From the NCBI RefSeq assembly GCF_004155535.1, contig NZ_RYUH01000006.1, forward strand, positions 1 through 64,000: DNA of 64,000 bases. Direction: 5' to 3'. Origin of the DNA: Bifidobacterium pseudolongum subsp. globosum. GTDB taxonomy: Bacteria; Actinomycetota; Actinomycetes; Actinomycetales; Bifidobacteriaceae. The position numbers and the translations under genes were made by a program. Under the pieces are notes generated by a model. That model saw nothing but the letters and a program-made list of their open reading frames with translations. It was not told the origin of the DNA and did no database searches. Below, one piece after another: positions 36,912 through 45,683 of the stretch; the stretch's first letter is position 1; each line of letters opens with the position of its first letter.

Positions 36912-36935
36912 GGGTTCGATTCCCGTCATCCGCTC
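36912..36935. repeat. attR
   Basis: Right copy of the 24-bp attachment repeat, identical to 28282-28305. The left flank is element DNA (ATACGA). The right flank leads into the original tRNA terminator. Confidence 0.92.
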
Positions 36936-36941
36936 CACTAG

Positions 36942-36975
36942 AAACGGCTGATTTCCAACGATTTCAGCCGTTTTT
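36942..36975 (+). terminator. Displaced original terminator of tRNA-Gly
   Basis: AAACGGCTGA (36942-36951) pairs with TCAGCCGTTT (36964-36973), followed by TT. It begins 6 bp after attR, so before integration it would have followed the tRNA-Gly gene directly. Confidence 0.8.
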
Positions 36976-36993
36976 GCATGTGTGCCCGAGGTG

Positions 36994-37165
36994 TTTCGGA
37001 CGGTTATTAGGCGTATCTGTCGCAAATATCAATGTCCCTCCGTTTTTTCGGACAGTTGCGGGGCGTATCTGTCTGAAAAATCGGTGCCGTTCCGTGTTTT
37101 CGGACAGATACAGACGGTTGTCATGCTCAGCGGCCCCGGATATGACTTTCGTCAAGGGGTGCTCT
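36994..37165. repeat. Family B array, locus 4 (variant)
   Basis: TTTCGGAC-type blocks start at 36994, 37046 and 37098, exactly 52 bp apart, with GGCGTATCTGTC in the first two units. The last unit returns to the canonical form: GTTGTCATGCTCAGCGG (about 37118) and ATGACTTTCGTC (37143-37154). Confidence 0.72.
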
Positions 37166-37496
37166 GAGGTTCGTCGTCCGACAGCGCGGATCGCATGAAG
37201 AAGGTAGCCATGGAGTGTGAAGGGCGCTTGTGAAGGGCACTACAGAGCGAGGTGGGTTGGCGTCGCGGGCCACGGAGGGAGCCGCATACGTCTCGCACCT
37301 GCGACCACGCCACTCGAACCCGCACACAGCCTCCGGCAGCTGAATCGGCGCCTGTGCACCAGGGTTGCGCTAGAGTTGCGGCTAGAACATGGGCCGGCAC
37401 GCCGCCACCTGGGGCATGGCGCGCCGCCCCACGCACACAGTCGTACACAGACATACACGCACAGCACACGGCGAGCCACAGGAAGGCGGTTGACGA

Positions 37497-38273
37497 ATGC
37501 GCACGGACCCGCACACCACAGACGCGCACCACTCGCAGCACACAGGCGACGACCAGACCGCAGCCCCCCTACGCATGCTCGACGAGGAGACGACGGTGCG
37601 CAACGAGCCGCGCCCCGCCGCCGCGCACCCCACCACCGGCGCGGCTGTGGAGCTCAACGTGGTGTCGAAGCACCCCGACGCCACGATTCCCGAATCGGAC
37701 ATCTCGCTCGCCGACATCGAGCGCAAACGCGCGCACCCGTTGCGCACGCTGTGCTACATCGTGCTCGTGCTCGTCGCGTTGATCCTGCCGTACTGGGCCG
37801 GCCGCACGGTCGGCTCGCAGCACACCGCGTGGGTCGTCGAACGCTTCGGCGCCATCGACCCGCGCGCGATTGCGCTCGTCTCCTGGTCGGTCACGGTGTT
37901 CGCCGTGCTGTCGGTCGTCATGCTCATCATCGACCGGGTCAAGGCGCTGTGGTTCACGCTGTTCGTGGTGCTGCTGTGCGTCGAGCAGTTCATCGGCGGC
38001 GTGGCGATGCTCCGCTTCGACTTCTGGCATTCCACCTACGTGATCTACGGCGACGCCGCGCGCGTGGCGAACGCCGCCGACTTGGGCATCATCGCCGCCG
38101 GCTTGGCGCTCGCCGTGTTCGCCGTGGTGTGGGTGGGCCTGCTCGTCGCGATCAAAAAAGACTCGCCGCTCAACGTGCTCACGCATGTGTGGACGTCGCT
38201 GATCCTGCTGCTCGTCTTCGAGACGATCGCGCTGCTCATTGTGATGTTCGGCGGTTTGCTCACGGTCGTATAG
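37497..38273 (+). CDS. Membrane protein of unknown function
   Basis: A 258-residue protein. Residues 1-80 are polar, His/Thr/Pro-rich and probably cytoplasmic. Four hydrophobic spans follow: TLCYIVLVLVALILPYWAG (about 84-102), ALVSWSVTVFAVLSVVMLI, AADLGIIAAGLALAVFAVVW and LILLLVFETIALLIVMFGGL. GGAAGG lies 10 bp before the ATG. The gene converges with the dehydrogenase gene, with only 9 bp between stop codons. No domain is recognised. Confidence 0.75.
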   Translation: MRTDPHTTDAHHSQHTGDDQTAAPLRMLDEETTVRNEPRPAAAHPTTGAAVELNVVSKHPDATIPESDISLADIERKRAHPLRTLCYIVLVLVALILPYWAGRTVGSQHTAWVVERFGAIDPRAIALVSWSVTVFAVLSVVMLIIDRVKALWFTLFVVLLCVEQFIGGVAMLRFDFWHSTYVIYGDAARVANAADLGIIAAGLALAVFAVVWVGLLVAIKKDSPLNVLTHVWTSLILLLVFETIALLIVMFGGLLTVV

Positions 38274-38282
38274 GCGTGCCGC

Positions 38283-39254
38283 TCACAACAGCCCGATGCG
38301 GCGCAGATTCTCCTTCACATGCGCGCAGCTCGCCTGGAATTCGCGCAGTTCGGCGTCGCTGAGGTCGAAGTGCAGCACTTCTTCGACGCCGTTGGCGCCG
38401 ATGACGCACGGCAGCGACGTGAAGAAGCCGCTCTCGCCGTAATCGCCGGTCATGAGCGTCGAACACGGCGTGATGTAATGTTCGTTCGACACGACGGCGC
38501 GCACAAGGCGCACGGCGGCGTCGGCCACCGCGAACTCGGTGCACTGTTTGCCGGCGTATGTCACATATCCGCCGTGCCGCGCCTCCTGCTCGACCTGCGC
38601 CTCGTCGAATCCGAATCGCTCCGGCTGTTCCCCTCTGAGCTGCGCGAGTGGCTTGCCGCCGAAGTTGACGGCGCTCCACGCGGCGAACATGCTGCTGCCG
38701 TGCTCGCCGAGCATGTAGGCGCAGATCGAATGCTGGTCGTAGCCGGTGGCGCGCGAGAGCGCATATTTGAGACGGCTGGAATCGAGCGCGGTGCCGGTGC
38801 CGATGACGCGGCTTGGGTCCATGCCGGAGAGTTTCCAGATCTCGGTGGCGACGACGTCGCACGGGTTCGAGAGGGTGATCCACACGCCGTCGAACCCCGC
38901 GTCGGCGATCGGCTTGATGAACGTCTTCGCTGTCTCGGTGGTGTAGAACAGCTCGCCGTCGCGGTCCTGGCTTGCGAGGCTGACCTTGCCGGCGGCGTTG
39001 ACGATGACGTCGCATTCGGCGAGCCGCGCATAGTCGTCGCCGCAGTTGGCGAGCGCCACGTTGTGCGGGCAGAAGGCGAGCGAATCGCCCAGGTCCTGCA
39101 CTTCGGCGGCGAGCTTGGCGCTGTGGTCCTCGTCTCCCGAGCACTGCTCCGTCATATACAGTTCGTCGCCGATGCCCTGCAGCACGAGGCTGTTCGCCAC
39201 GTGCGCCCCCACATGCCCCATGCCGACGATGCCGATTTTCGTAACAGTGCCCAT
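38283..39254 (-). CDS. L-lactate / L-2-hydroxyacid dehydrogenase (LDH/MDH superfamily)
   Basis: NAD-dependent reduction of pyruvate or related 2-oxoacids; 323 residues. The Rossmann motif GIVGMGHVGAHVAN lies at the N-terminus. The catalytic His is in GEHGSSMFAAW, and SNPCDVVATEIWK matches the family. The substrate loop (AAGKVSLASQDRDGELF) differs from classical LDH and is closer to L-2-hydroxyisocaproate dehydrogenases, so substrate specificity is uncertain. AAGGAGG sits at good spacing before the ATG. The divergent promoter toward rpsO includes a TACACT box near 39393. Confidence 0.88.
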   Translation of the reverse strand: MGTVTKIGIVGMGHVGAHVANSLVLQGIGDELYMTEQCSGDEDHSAKLAAEVQDLGDSLAFCPHNVALANCGDDYARLAECDVIVNAAGKVSLASQDRDGELFYTTETAKTFIKPIADAGFDGVWITLSNPCDVVATEIWKLSGMDPSRVIGTGTALDSSRLKYALSRATGYDQHSICAYMLGEHGSSMFAAWSAVNFGGKPLAQLRGEQPERFGFDEAQVEQEARHGGYVTYAGKQCTEFAVADAAVRLVRAVVSNEHYITPCSTLMTGDYGESGFFTSLPCVIGANGVEEVLHFDLSDAELREFQASCAHVKENLRRIGLL

Positions 39255-39483
39255 GGTTGTTCCTCCTTGGTGGTTCGGTTGGATGGTTGCGCACATTGTA
39301 TGGGCGCTCCTGTTGCGGCCATGCGGAGCGCATGGGCGGCTCGCCGCTCGGTGAACAAAAAGGCCACATGGTGGACGGTCGCGGGGAGTGGGTACACTGT
39401 TTCTTTGGCGTGTTTTCGCCCGCGGATAGAGAGCGCTCCGGCACAGTGCCGGCGGCACCGCGCAGTGCAATAAGGAGGATGCC

Positions 39484-39753
39484 GTGGCATTGACGGCTGA
39501 AGAAAAGCAGGACATCATCGCTAAGTACGCTACCCATGAGGGCGACACCGGCTCCCCGGAGGTTCAGGTCGCGCTGCTCACCAAGCGCATCGCGGACCTG
39601 ACCGAGCACCTCAAGGAGCACAAGCATGACCACCATTCGCGTCGTGGTCTGCTGCTCATGGTCGGTGACCGTCGTCGTCTGCTTGATTACCTCAAGGGCG
39701 TTGACATCAACCGTTACCGTGACCTGATCGAGCGCCTGGGTCTGCGTCGATAA
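39484..39753 (+). CDS. rpsO: 30S ribosomal protein S15
   Basis: S15 binds the central domain of 16S rRNA and bridges the subunits. The 89 residues include the hallmark [20 protein letters not shown] and [20 protein letters not shown]. It begins with GTG at 39484, fixed by AAGGAGG 5-8 bp upstream and the family start ALTAEEKQ. It precedes pnp, a gene order conserved widely in bacteria. Confidence 0.98.
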   Translation: MALTAEEKQDIIAKYATHEGDTGSPEVQVALLTKRIADLTEHLKEHKHDHHSRRGLLLMVGDRRRLLDYLKGVDINRYRDLIERLGLRR

Positions 39754-39764
39754 GACATTCTTCC

Positions 39765-39799
39765 GCCCGAGTTCGGCACAGCCGGCTCGGGCTTTTTGC
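39765..39799 (+). terminator. Terminator after rpsO
   Basis: GCCCGAG (39765-39771) pairs with CTCGGGC (39786-39792) and is followed by TTTTT. It may be partial, since pnp follows. Confidence 0.82.
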
Positions 39800-40013
39800 T
39801 GCCGCCGTGAGCGAAGCGGGGCGTGAGCCCGCCCTTCGCGCCATGGCTGGTATTACAATGAGGCACTGGTGGAATCACGCGGCATGCGGTCGGGCTGACC
39901 GCCTGCCACAGCGCGCGGACTGCGCGCGGCATAATCACGGCCTTGCGGCGCACGAGCCGCGGGCCTGACGAGGATGTTTGTAGGAAACAGAACAAAACAA
40001 AAGGAGGAACCCT

Positions 40014-42596
40014 ATGGAGGGTCCCGAAATCAAGGCTGTGGAAGCAGTCATCGACAATGGTTCATATGGCAAGCGCACGCTGCGCTTTGAGACGGGCCGC
40101 CTCGCACAGCAGGCTGATGGTGCGGTGGCCGCCTATCTCGACGACGACTCCATGGTGCTGTCGACCACGACCGCCGGCAGCAGCCCGAAGGAGAATTACG
40201 ATTTCTTCCCGCTGACCGTCGACGTGGAAGAGAAGATGTACGCCGCGGGCAAGATCCCGGGCTCGTTCTTCCGCCGCGAAGGCCGCCCGAGCACCGAGGC
40301 GATTCTGGCGTGCCGCATCATCGACCGCCCGCTGCGCCCGCTCTTCCCGCACACCCTGCGCAATGAGGTGCAGGTTGTGGAGACGGTGCTCGCCGTCAAT
40401 CCCGACGATTCGTACGACATGATCGCGCTGAACGCGGCGTCCGCGTCGACGCTGATCTCCGGCCTGCCGTTCTCCGGCCCGGTCGGCGGCGTGCGCCTGG
40501 CCCTCATCGACGGCCAGTGGGTCGCGTTCCCGCGCTGGAGCGAGCGCGAGCGCGCCGTCTTCGAGATCGTGGTCGCGGGCCGCGTGATCGAGAACGGCGA
40601 CGTCGCGATCGCGATGATCGAGGCCGGCGCCGGCAAGAACGCATGGTCGCTCATCTATGACGAGGGCCAGGCCAAGCCGGACGAAGAGGTCGTGGCCGGT
40701 GGCCTTGAGGCGGCCAAGCCGTTCATCAAGGTGCTGTGCGACGCGCAGAACGAGCTCAAGGAGATCGCCGCCAAGGAGACGCGCGACTTCCCGCTGTTCC
40801 CCGAATACACCGACGACCTGTACAACCGCATCGACGAGATCGCGCACGCCGACCTCGACGAGGCGCTGTCGATCGCCGAGAAGCTGCCGCGTCAGGAGCG
40901 CATCCACGAGATCAAGGAGCGCGTGCGCGAGACGCTGTCCGTCGAGTTCACCGACATGGACGAGGCGGAGAAGGACAAGGAGCTGGGCAACGCGTTCAAG
41001 GAACTGCAGCGCCAGATCGTGCGCCGCCGCATCCTGACCCAGGACTACCGCATCGACGGCCGTGGCCTGCGCGACATCCGCACGCTGTCCGCCGAAGTGG
41101 ACATCGTGCCGCGCGTGCACGGCTCCGCGCTGTTCCAGCGTGGCGAAACGCAGATCCTGGGCGTCACGACGCTCAACATGCTCAAGATGGAGCAGCAGAT
41201 CGACGCGCTGAGCGGCCCGCAGACCAAGCGCTACATGCACAATTACGAGATGCCGCCGTATTCGACCGGTGAGACCGGCCGCATCGGCACGCCGAAGCGC
41301 CGCGAAATCGGCCATGGCGCGCTCGCCGAGAAGGCGATCGTGCCGGTGCTGCCGAGCCGCGAGGAGTTCCCGTACGCGATCCGCCAGGTCTCCGAGGCCA
41401 TCGGTTCGAACGGCTCCACGTCGATGGGCTCCGTGTGCGCCTCCACGCTGTCGCTGCTGGCCGCCGGCGTGCCGCTCAAGGCGCCGGTCGCGGGCATCGC
41501 GATGGGTCTCGTCTCCGGTGATGTGGACGGCGAGCACGTCTACAAGACGCTCACCGACATCCTGGGCGCCGAAGACGCGTTCGGTGACATGGACTTCAAG
41601 GTCGCCGGCACCGCCGACTTCATCACCGCACTGCAGCTCGACACGAAGCTCGACGGCATTCCGGCCGACGTGCTCGCCGGCGCGCTCAAGCAGGCGCATG
41701 AGGCGCGCACCACGATCCTCGAAGTGATCAACGAGTGCATCGACGGCCCGGCCGAGATGAGCCCGACCGCGCCGCGCATCGTCACAATCACGATCCCGGT
41801 GGACAAGATCGGCGAGGTCATCGGCCCGAAGGGCAAGATGATCAACCAGATCCAGGAAGACACCGGCGCCGAGATCACGATCGAGGACGACGGCACGGTC
41901 TACATCGCCTCCGAAGGTGGCGAGGCCGCCGCGAAGGCGAAGGAGATCATCGACCAGATCGCCAACCCGCATGTGCCGGAAGCCGGCGAGACATACACGG
42001 GCAAGGTCGTGAAGACCACGAGCTTCGGCGCGTTCGTCAACCTGACCCCGGGCACCGACGGCCTGCTGCACATCTCGCAGATCCGCAACCTCGCCGACGG
42101 CGAGCGCATCGACGCCGTCGAGGACGTGCTCAAGGAAGGCGACACCGTCGAGGTCGTGGTGCAGGGTGTGGACGACCGCGGCAAGATCTCGCTCGCGATC
42201 CCGGGCTTTGAGAACCAGGAGTCCCCGGCGCCGCGCCGCGACCGTGACGACCGCCCGCGCCGCGACGACCGCCGTTCCGAGCGCCGCCCGCGCCGCGACC
42301 GCGATGACCGCGACCGCGACTACGACGATCGCCCGCGCCGCCGTCACGATTACGACGACGACTACGATGACCGTCCGCGCCGTCGTTCGCGCCGCGATGA
42401 CGACCGTGACTACGACGATCGCCCGCGCCGCCACCATGAGGACCGCGATGACCGTCCGCGCCGCCGCCGCAACGACGACCGCAACCCGCGCTACGCCGCC
42501 GACGAGAACTACGACGAGTACCGCGCCGGCCGTGAGGAGCGCCACGAGCGTCCGCGCCGCCGTGTGCGCCGCGACTTCGACCCGTTCGAGGACTGA
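40014..42596 (+). CDS. pnp: Polyribonucleotide nucleotidyltransferase (PNPase)
   Basis: 3'-to-5' phosphorolytic exoribonuclease of RNA decay. The 860-residue protein has RNase PH domain 1 (about 10-220), a helical linker, RNase PH domain 2 (about 340-560, with [20 protein letters not shown]), a KH domain with [19 protein letters not shown] (about 602-620) and an S1 domain with [20 protein letters not shown] (about 663). About 120 C-terminal residues form an Arg/Asp-rich low-complexity tail ([14 protein letters not shown] repeats). AAGGAGG precedes the ATG. The tail resembles RGG-like RNA-binding or condensate-forming segments seen in other actinobacterial RNases. Confidence 0.97.
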   Translation: MEGPEIKAVEAVIDNGSYGKRTLRFETGRLAQQADGAVAAYLDDDSMVLSTTTAGSSPKENYDFFPLTVDVEEKMYAAGKIPGSFFRREGRPSTEAILACRIIDRPLRPLFPHTLRNEVQVVETVLAVNPDDSYDMIALNAASASTLISGLPFSGPVGGVRLALIDGQWVAFPRWSERERAVFEIVVAGRVIENGDVAIAMIEAGAGKNAWSLIYDEGQAKPDEEVVAGGLEAAKPFIKVLCDAQNELKEIAAKETRDFPLFPEYTDDLYNRIDEIAHADLDEALSIAEKLPRQERIHEIKERVRETLSVEFTDMDEAEKDKELGNAFKELQRQIVRRRILTQDYRIDGRGLRDIRTLSAEVDIVPRVHGSALFQRGETQILGVTTLNMLKMEQQIDALSGPQTKRYMHNYEMPPYSTGETGRIGTPKRREIGHGALAEKAIVPVLPSREEFPYAIRQVSEAIGSNGSTSMGSVCASTLSLLAAGVPLKAPVAGIAMGLVSGDVDGEHVYKTLTDILGAEDAFGDMDFKVAGTADFITALQLDTKLDGIPADVLAGALKQAHEARTTILEVINECIDGPAEMSPTAPRIVTITIPVDKIGEVIGPKGKMINQIQEDTGAEITIEDDGTVYIASEGGEAAAKAKEIIDQIANPHVPEAGETYTGKVVKTTSFGAFVNLTPGTDGLLHISQIRNLADGERIDAVEDVLKEGDTVEVVVQGVDDRGKISLAIPGFENQESPAPRRDRDDRPRRDDRRSERRPRRDRDDRDRDYDDRPRRRHDYDDDYDDRPRRRSRRDDDRDYDDRPRRHHEDRDDRPRRRRNDDRNPRYAADENYDEYRAGREERHERPRRRVRRDFDPFED

Positions 42597-42662
42597 TCCC
42601 CACGCATAGCCCATGCGTCTGCCTGCTGACAGGGCATGGGCTACCATGAGCGCCCATGCTTG

Positions 42663-42699
42663 GGGCCCTGTGCCATGATTTTGGCGCAGGGCCCTTTGC
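42663..42699 (+). terminator. Terminator after pnp
   Basis: GGGCCCTGTGCCA pairs with TTGGCGCAGGGCCC across a short loop, followed by TTTG. A second stem, AGCCCATGC/GCATGGGCT (about 42608-42642), lies between it and the stop codon. Confidence 0.83.
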
Positions 42700-42860
42700 A
42701 TATCTTGCGCAAAGCAATCCGGCGCCGCATGCGGGAGAGGCGTTGCCCACGAGCTGGACAACGTTGTCAATACCCCGGTGGCGTCATGAGACAATGAAGC
42801 CCCAGTATCGGCACGGCGCTGCCGTGGCCGGCAATCAGTTGGCAAGGAGACCCAAGAATC

Positions 42861-43463
42861 ATGAGTGGTTGGATCATCGCCCTCATCATCGCGATCATCG
42901 TGGTGATCGGTGTGTGGATCATCGGCATCTACAACAGCCTCGTCGGCATGCGCAACCGCGTGGGCAACGGCTGGTCGCAGATCGACGTATTGCTCAAGCA
43001 GCGCGCCGACCTGATCCCGAACCTCGTGGAGACCGTCAAGGGCTACGCGGGGCACGAATCGGCCGTCTTCACGCAGGTCACGCAGGCGCGCGCCGGCGCG
43101 ATGGCCGCGGCGAGCGACCCGAACGCGACGCTCGAACAGCGCGCCGCCGCCGAACAGCAGCTGAGCAACGCGATGGTCAACCTGCGCGCCACGGCCGAGG
43201 CGTACCCGGACCTCAAGGCGAACCAGAACTTCATGAACCTGCAGGACCAGCTGCGCCAGATCGAGGACAAGATCGCCTACGCGCGCCAGTTCTACAACGA
43301 TGTGGTGCTCAAGTACAACAACCGCATCATGCAGGTGCCCACCAACATCATCGCCGGCATGTTCCACTTCGTGCCCGCGCAGTACTTCGCCGCCGACGAA
43401 CAGTCGCGCCAAGTGCCGCAGGTCAACTTCACGAACCCCACCGTGCCGCAAGTGCGTTTCTGA
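42861..43463 (+). CDS. lemA: LemA family protein
   Basis: A 200-residue protein with an N-terminal transmembrane segment (about 4-24) and the LemA helical domain: [40 protein letters not shown] and [13 protein letters not shown]. LemA proteins are membrane-anchored helical bundles of unclear function, often encoded beside DUF2207 or TPM-domain proteins, as here. AAGGAG lies 11 bp before the ATG. It is the first of three probably co-transcribed genes. Confidence 0.93.
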   Translation: MSGWIIALIIAIIVVIGVWIIGIYNSLVGMRNRVGNGWSQIDVLLKQRADLIPNLVETVKGYAGHESAVFTQVTQARAGAMAAASDPNATLEQRAAAEQQLSNAMVNLRATAEAYPDLKANQNFMNLQDQLRQIEDKIAYARQFYNDVVLKYNNRIMQVPTNIIAGMFHFVPAQYFAADEQSRQVPQVNFTNPTVPQVRF

Positions 43464-43496
43464 ACCGCCCCTGCGCCGCGCCACTAGGAGCGTCAC

Positions 43497-45683
43497 ATGA
43501 GGACCTACACCAAATCCGCCGCACTGTCACTCGTCATAGGCGTCATCGTCACGGTGTTCGCCATGGGTCTGGGTTACCTGATCGCCGCGGAAGGCAATTC
43601 GGCGGACCTGACCTACCGTTCGCTCGACTACGATGTGCAGGTCGAAGACAACGGCGACCTGCGCATCACCGAGACCGTGGACATCAAACTCGACAAGCGC
43701 GAGGATTCCGACGACAACGTGAAGCCATGGCGGCAGCTGTACCAGACGTACCAGCTGAAAAGCTCGAATTTGACGAACATCTCGGACATCAGCGTCAAGA
43801 ACCTGAGCACGGGCCGCGAGTACACGGAGACCGCGCCGCAGAACCCGAGCGAAATCCCCGTGAACGAGTGGAACGCGCGTTACGCGAACCACTGGTACAT
43901 CGCCGACGTGACGTACGGCACCACGGACCCGGACCCCTATGTGCCCGAGACCGATGGGCTCGACGCCGACGGCGACGATGAGCGCACGGTGGAGATCGGC
44001 TGGAACATCCCGTCCACCGAGAAGGCCTCGAGCATGCGCTTCGAGATCGGCATGACCTGGCATGGAGTGAGCACCGCCTATGACGACGTGACGAAGTTCC
44101 AATGGGAGCCGTTCGGCGAGAAGAACCAGACGCCGATCGGCGTGGTGCACGCCACCGTGCGCTTCCCGGCGGGCACACCCGAAGACGAATCATGGGCGTG
44201 GTTGCACTACACCGGCAATTCCACGACCAAGCGCATCGACGACGGCCTCGAATTCACCGCCTACAATGTGCCCGCCGGCGAATTCCTGGACCTCGTGGTG
44301 ATGGTCGACTCCTCACACACGGTGGGCGTGGAACGCCGCGGCAACGGCGACGCCAAACAACTCACCCTTGACGACGAGGCGCGGCAGGAACGTGAATGGC
44401 ACGACCTGCAGCACCGCCGTGCCATCATCCGGCTCGTCATCTGGATCGCCATCGCGGTGTGCGGCGCGGCGCTGTGCGTGGCCGCGGTCATCAGCGCCGT
44501 GCGCAGCATCAAGGCCGCCAAGTACACCGGGCCGATCGAGTACTGGCGCGACCCGCCGGACATGAGCCCGGGCGCCGCGGCGAAACTGTACGACGTGGTG
44601 AGCGGCAATGGCGGCAACCTGCTCAACCGGCGCATGGCCGCCACCGTCATGTCGCTCGTCACCAAAGGCGCGATCGCCATCTACCCGGGCAAAGCCGAAA
44701 CCTACCGCGGCATCGACATGAGCCGCGTCGATTCGGCCGTGCTCGCCGGCATGCTCGCGCAGCAGGCGGCCGAAGGCAAGAAGATCGGCAAAACGAGCAC
44801 CGTGGTGATCAAACCACGCGCGCTCGCCCCGCACCATGAGGACCTCAACCTGTGCGAGTCGGAGGAGCGCATGCTGCGCCTGCTCACCGAGGCCTACACA
44901 CGCCTGCATTCGCCTGTGTTCGACCTCAAGCAGATGAGCGACGCGTTCAGGAAGTGGACCGACGGCCACAAAGAGGTCGACAAGTTCACCACCGCGTGCG
45001 ATCGCGAACTCGACGAACTGCACGCCACACGCTCGGTGGGTGTGGTCGCGCGCACATGCGGTGTCTTCGCGATGCTGCTGGGCGTGTTCAGCGCACTGTA
45101 TTTCTTGATTGCCAATAACAACTTGGCACTCGCGCTGTGCATCAGCGCGCCGATGACGATCATCGGCAGCGCCGCGCTCGTGATGAGCCGCACGAACGGC
45201 ATCACCGACGAGGGGCAGGAATACGCGGGTCAAGTGCAAGGCTTGACGCGCTACTTGGAGGACTTCAGCGAGTTCTCCGACCGCGGTGTGCTTGACGTGA
45301 CGCTGTGGGGCCGGTATCTGGTGTATACCACGGCGTTCGGCATCTCCAAGAAGGCGATGGAGCAGCTGCACGCCGCCTACCCGCAGATTGCCGACGCCGC
45401 GTGGCTCGACGACCATGCCTCGGGCTCCTCGTCGCTGCTGTACTGGTCCACACGCCCATCCACGATCATCGGCGCCTCGGGCACCGGGTTCGTCGGCGGC
45501 GCAATCGGCGGATTCTCAGGCGGCTTCGGTGACCTCGGCACACAGCTGAGCTCCGGCTTCGCCGCCGTCAGCTCCACGATCACGGCCGCGGCGCCGTCGA
45601 GCAGCTCGGGCGGCTCGTTCGGCGGCGGCGGCTTCGGCGGTTCGGGCGGCGGTTCGGGCGGTGGTTCGTTCGGCGGACGGTGA
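43497..45683 (+). CDS. DUF2207 membrane protein 1
   Basis: A 728-residue protein. A signal-anchor segment (about 9-30) precedes an extracytoplasmic DUF2207 beta domain (about 40-280) with DYDVQVEDNGDLRITETVDI and VEIGWNIPSTEKASSMRFEI. A transmembrane helix follows at about 305-328, then a cytoplasmic region with DPPDMSPGAAAKLYDVVSGN and a pair of spans at about 515-560. The tail (about 695-728) is Gly/Ser-rich, GGSFGGGGFGGSGGGSGGG, a hallmark of the family. Function unknown. TAGGAG precedes the ATG. It follows lemA and overlaps its paralog by 4 bp. Confidence 0.9.
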   Translation: MRTYTKSAALSLVIGVIVTVFAMGLGYLIAAEGNSADLTYRSLDYDVQVEDNGDLRITETVDIKLDKREDSDDNVKPWRQLYQTYQLKSSNLTNISDISVKNLSTGREYTETAPQNPSEIPVNEWNARYANHWYIADVTYGTTDPDPYVPETDGLDADGDDERTVEIGWNIPSTEKASSMRFEIGMTWHGVSTAYDDVTKFQWEPFGEKNQTPIGVVHATVRFPAGTPEDESWAWLHYTGNSTTKRIDDGLEFTAYNVPAGEFLDLVVMVDSSHTVGVERRGNGDAKQLTLDDEARQEREWHDLQHRRAIIRLVIWIAIAVCGAALCVAAVISAVRSIKAAKYTGPIEYWRDPPDMSPGAAAKLYDVVSGNGGNLLNRRMAATVMSLVTKGAIAIYPGKAETYRGIDMSRVDSAVLAGMLAQQAAEGKKIGKTSTVVIKPRALAPHHEDLNLCESEERMLRLLTEAYTRLHSPVFDLKQMSDAFRKWTDGHKEVDKFTTACDRELDELHATRSVGVVARTCGVFAMLLGVFSALYFLIANNNLALALCISAPMTIIGSAALVMSRTNGITDEGQEYAGQVQGLTRYLEDFSEFSDRGVLDVTLWGRYLVYTTAFGISKKAMEQLHAAYPQIADAAWLDDHASGSSSLLYWSTRPSTIIGASGTGFVGGAIGGFSGGFGDLGTQLSSGFAAVSSTITAAAPSSSSGGSFGGGGFGGSGGGSGGGSFGGR

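Larger units (their letters stand above)
28282..36935. mobile_element. Integrated phage-satellite-like element in tRNA-Gly
   Basis: About 8.65 kb bounded by an identical 24-bp repeat (28282-28305 and 36912-36935) that is the T-arm and acceptor end of tRNA-Gly. The integrase gene lies next to the right end. Contents are integrase, regulator, excisionase-like HTH, RepA-like ATPase, HK97 major capsid protein, two coiled-coil paralogs and small genes. No terminase, portal, protease, tail, lysis or antibiotic-resistance gene is seen. Codon use and base composition are less GC-rich than in the host. The gene set suggests a capsid-gene-bearing satellite or a reduced prophage. Confidence 0.88.
36936..37496. 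other. Gene-free gap right of the element
   Basis: Contains the displaced tRNA terminator and a 52-bp-period array (36994-37165). The next 330 bp hold no gene that I can support; the last 60 bp should contain the promoter of the following membrane-protein gene. Confidence 0.65.

Noticed and set aside
37217-38362. A 381-codon Arg/His-rich frame on the plus strand
   Set aside because: It overlaps the membrane-protein gene in another frame and lacks any recognisable domain; its composition is that of a GC-rich shadow.
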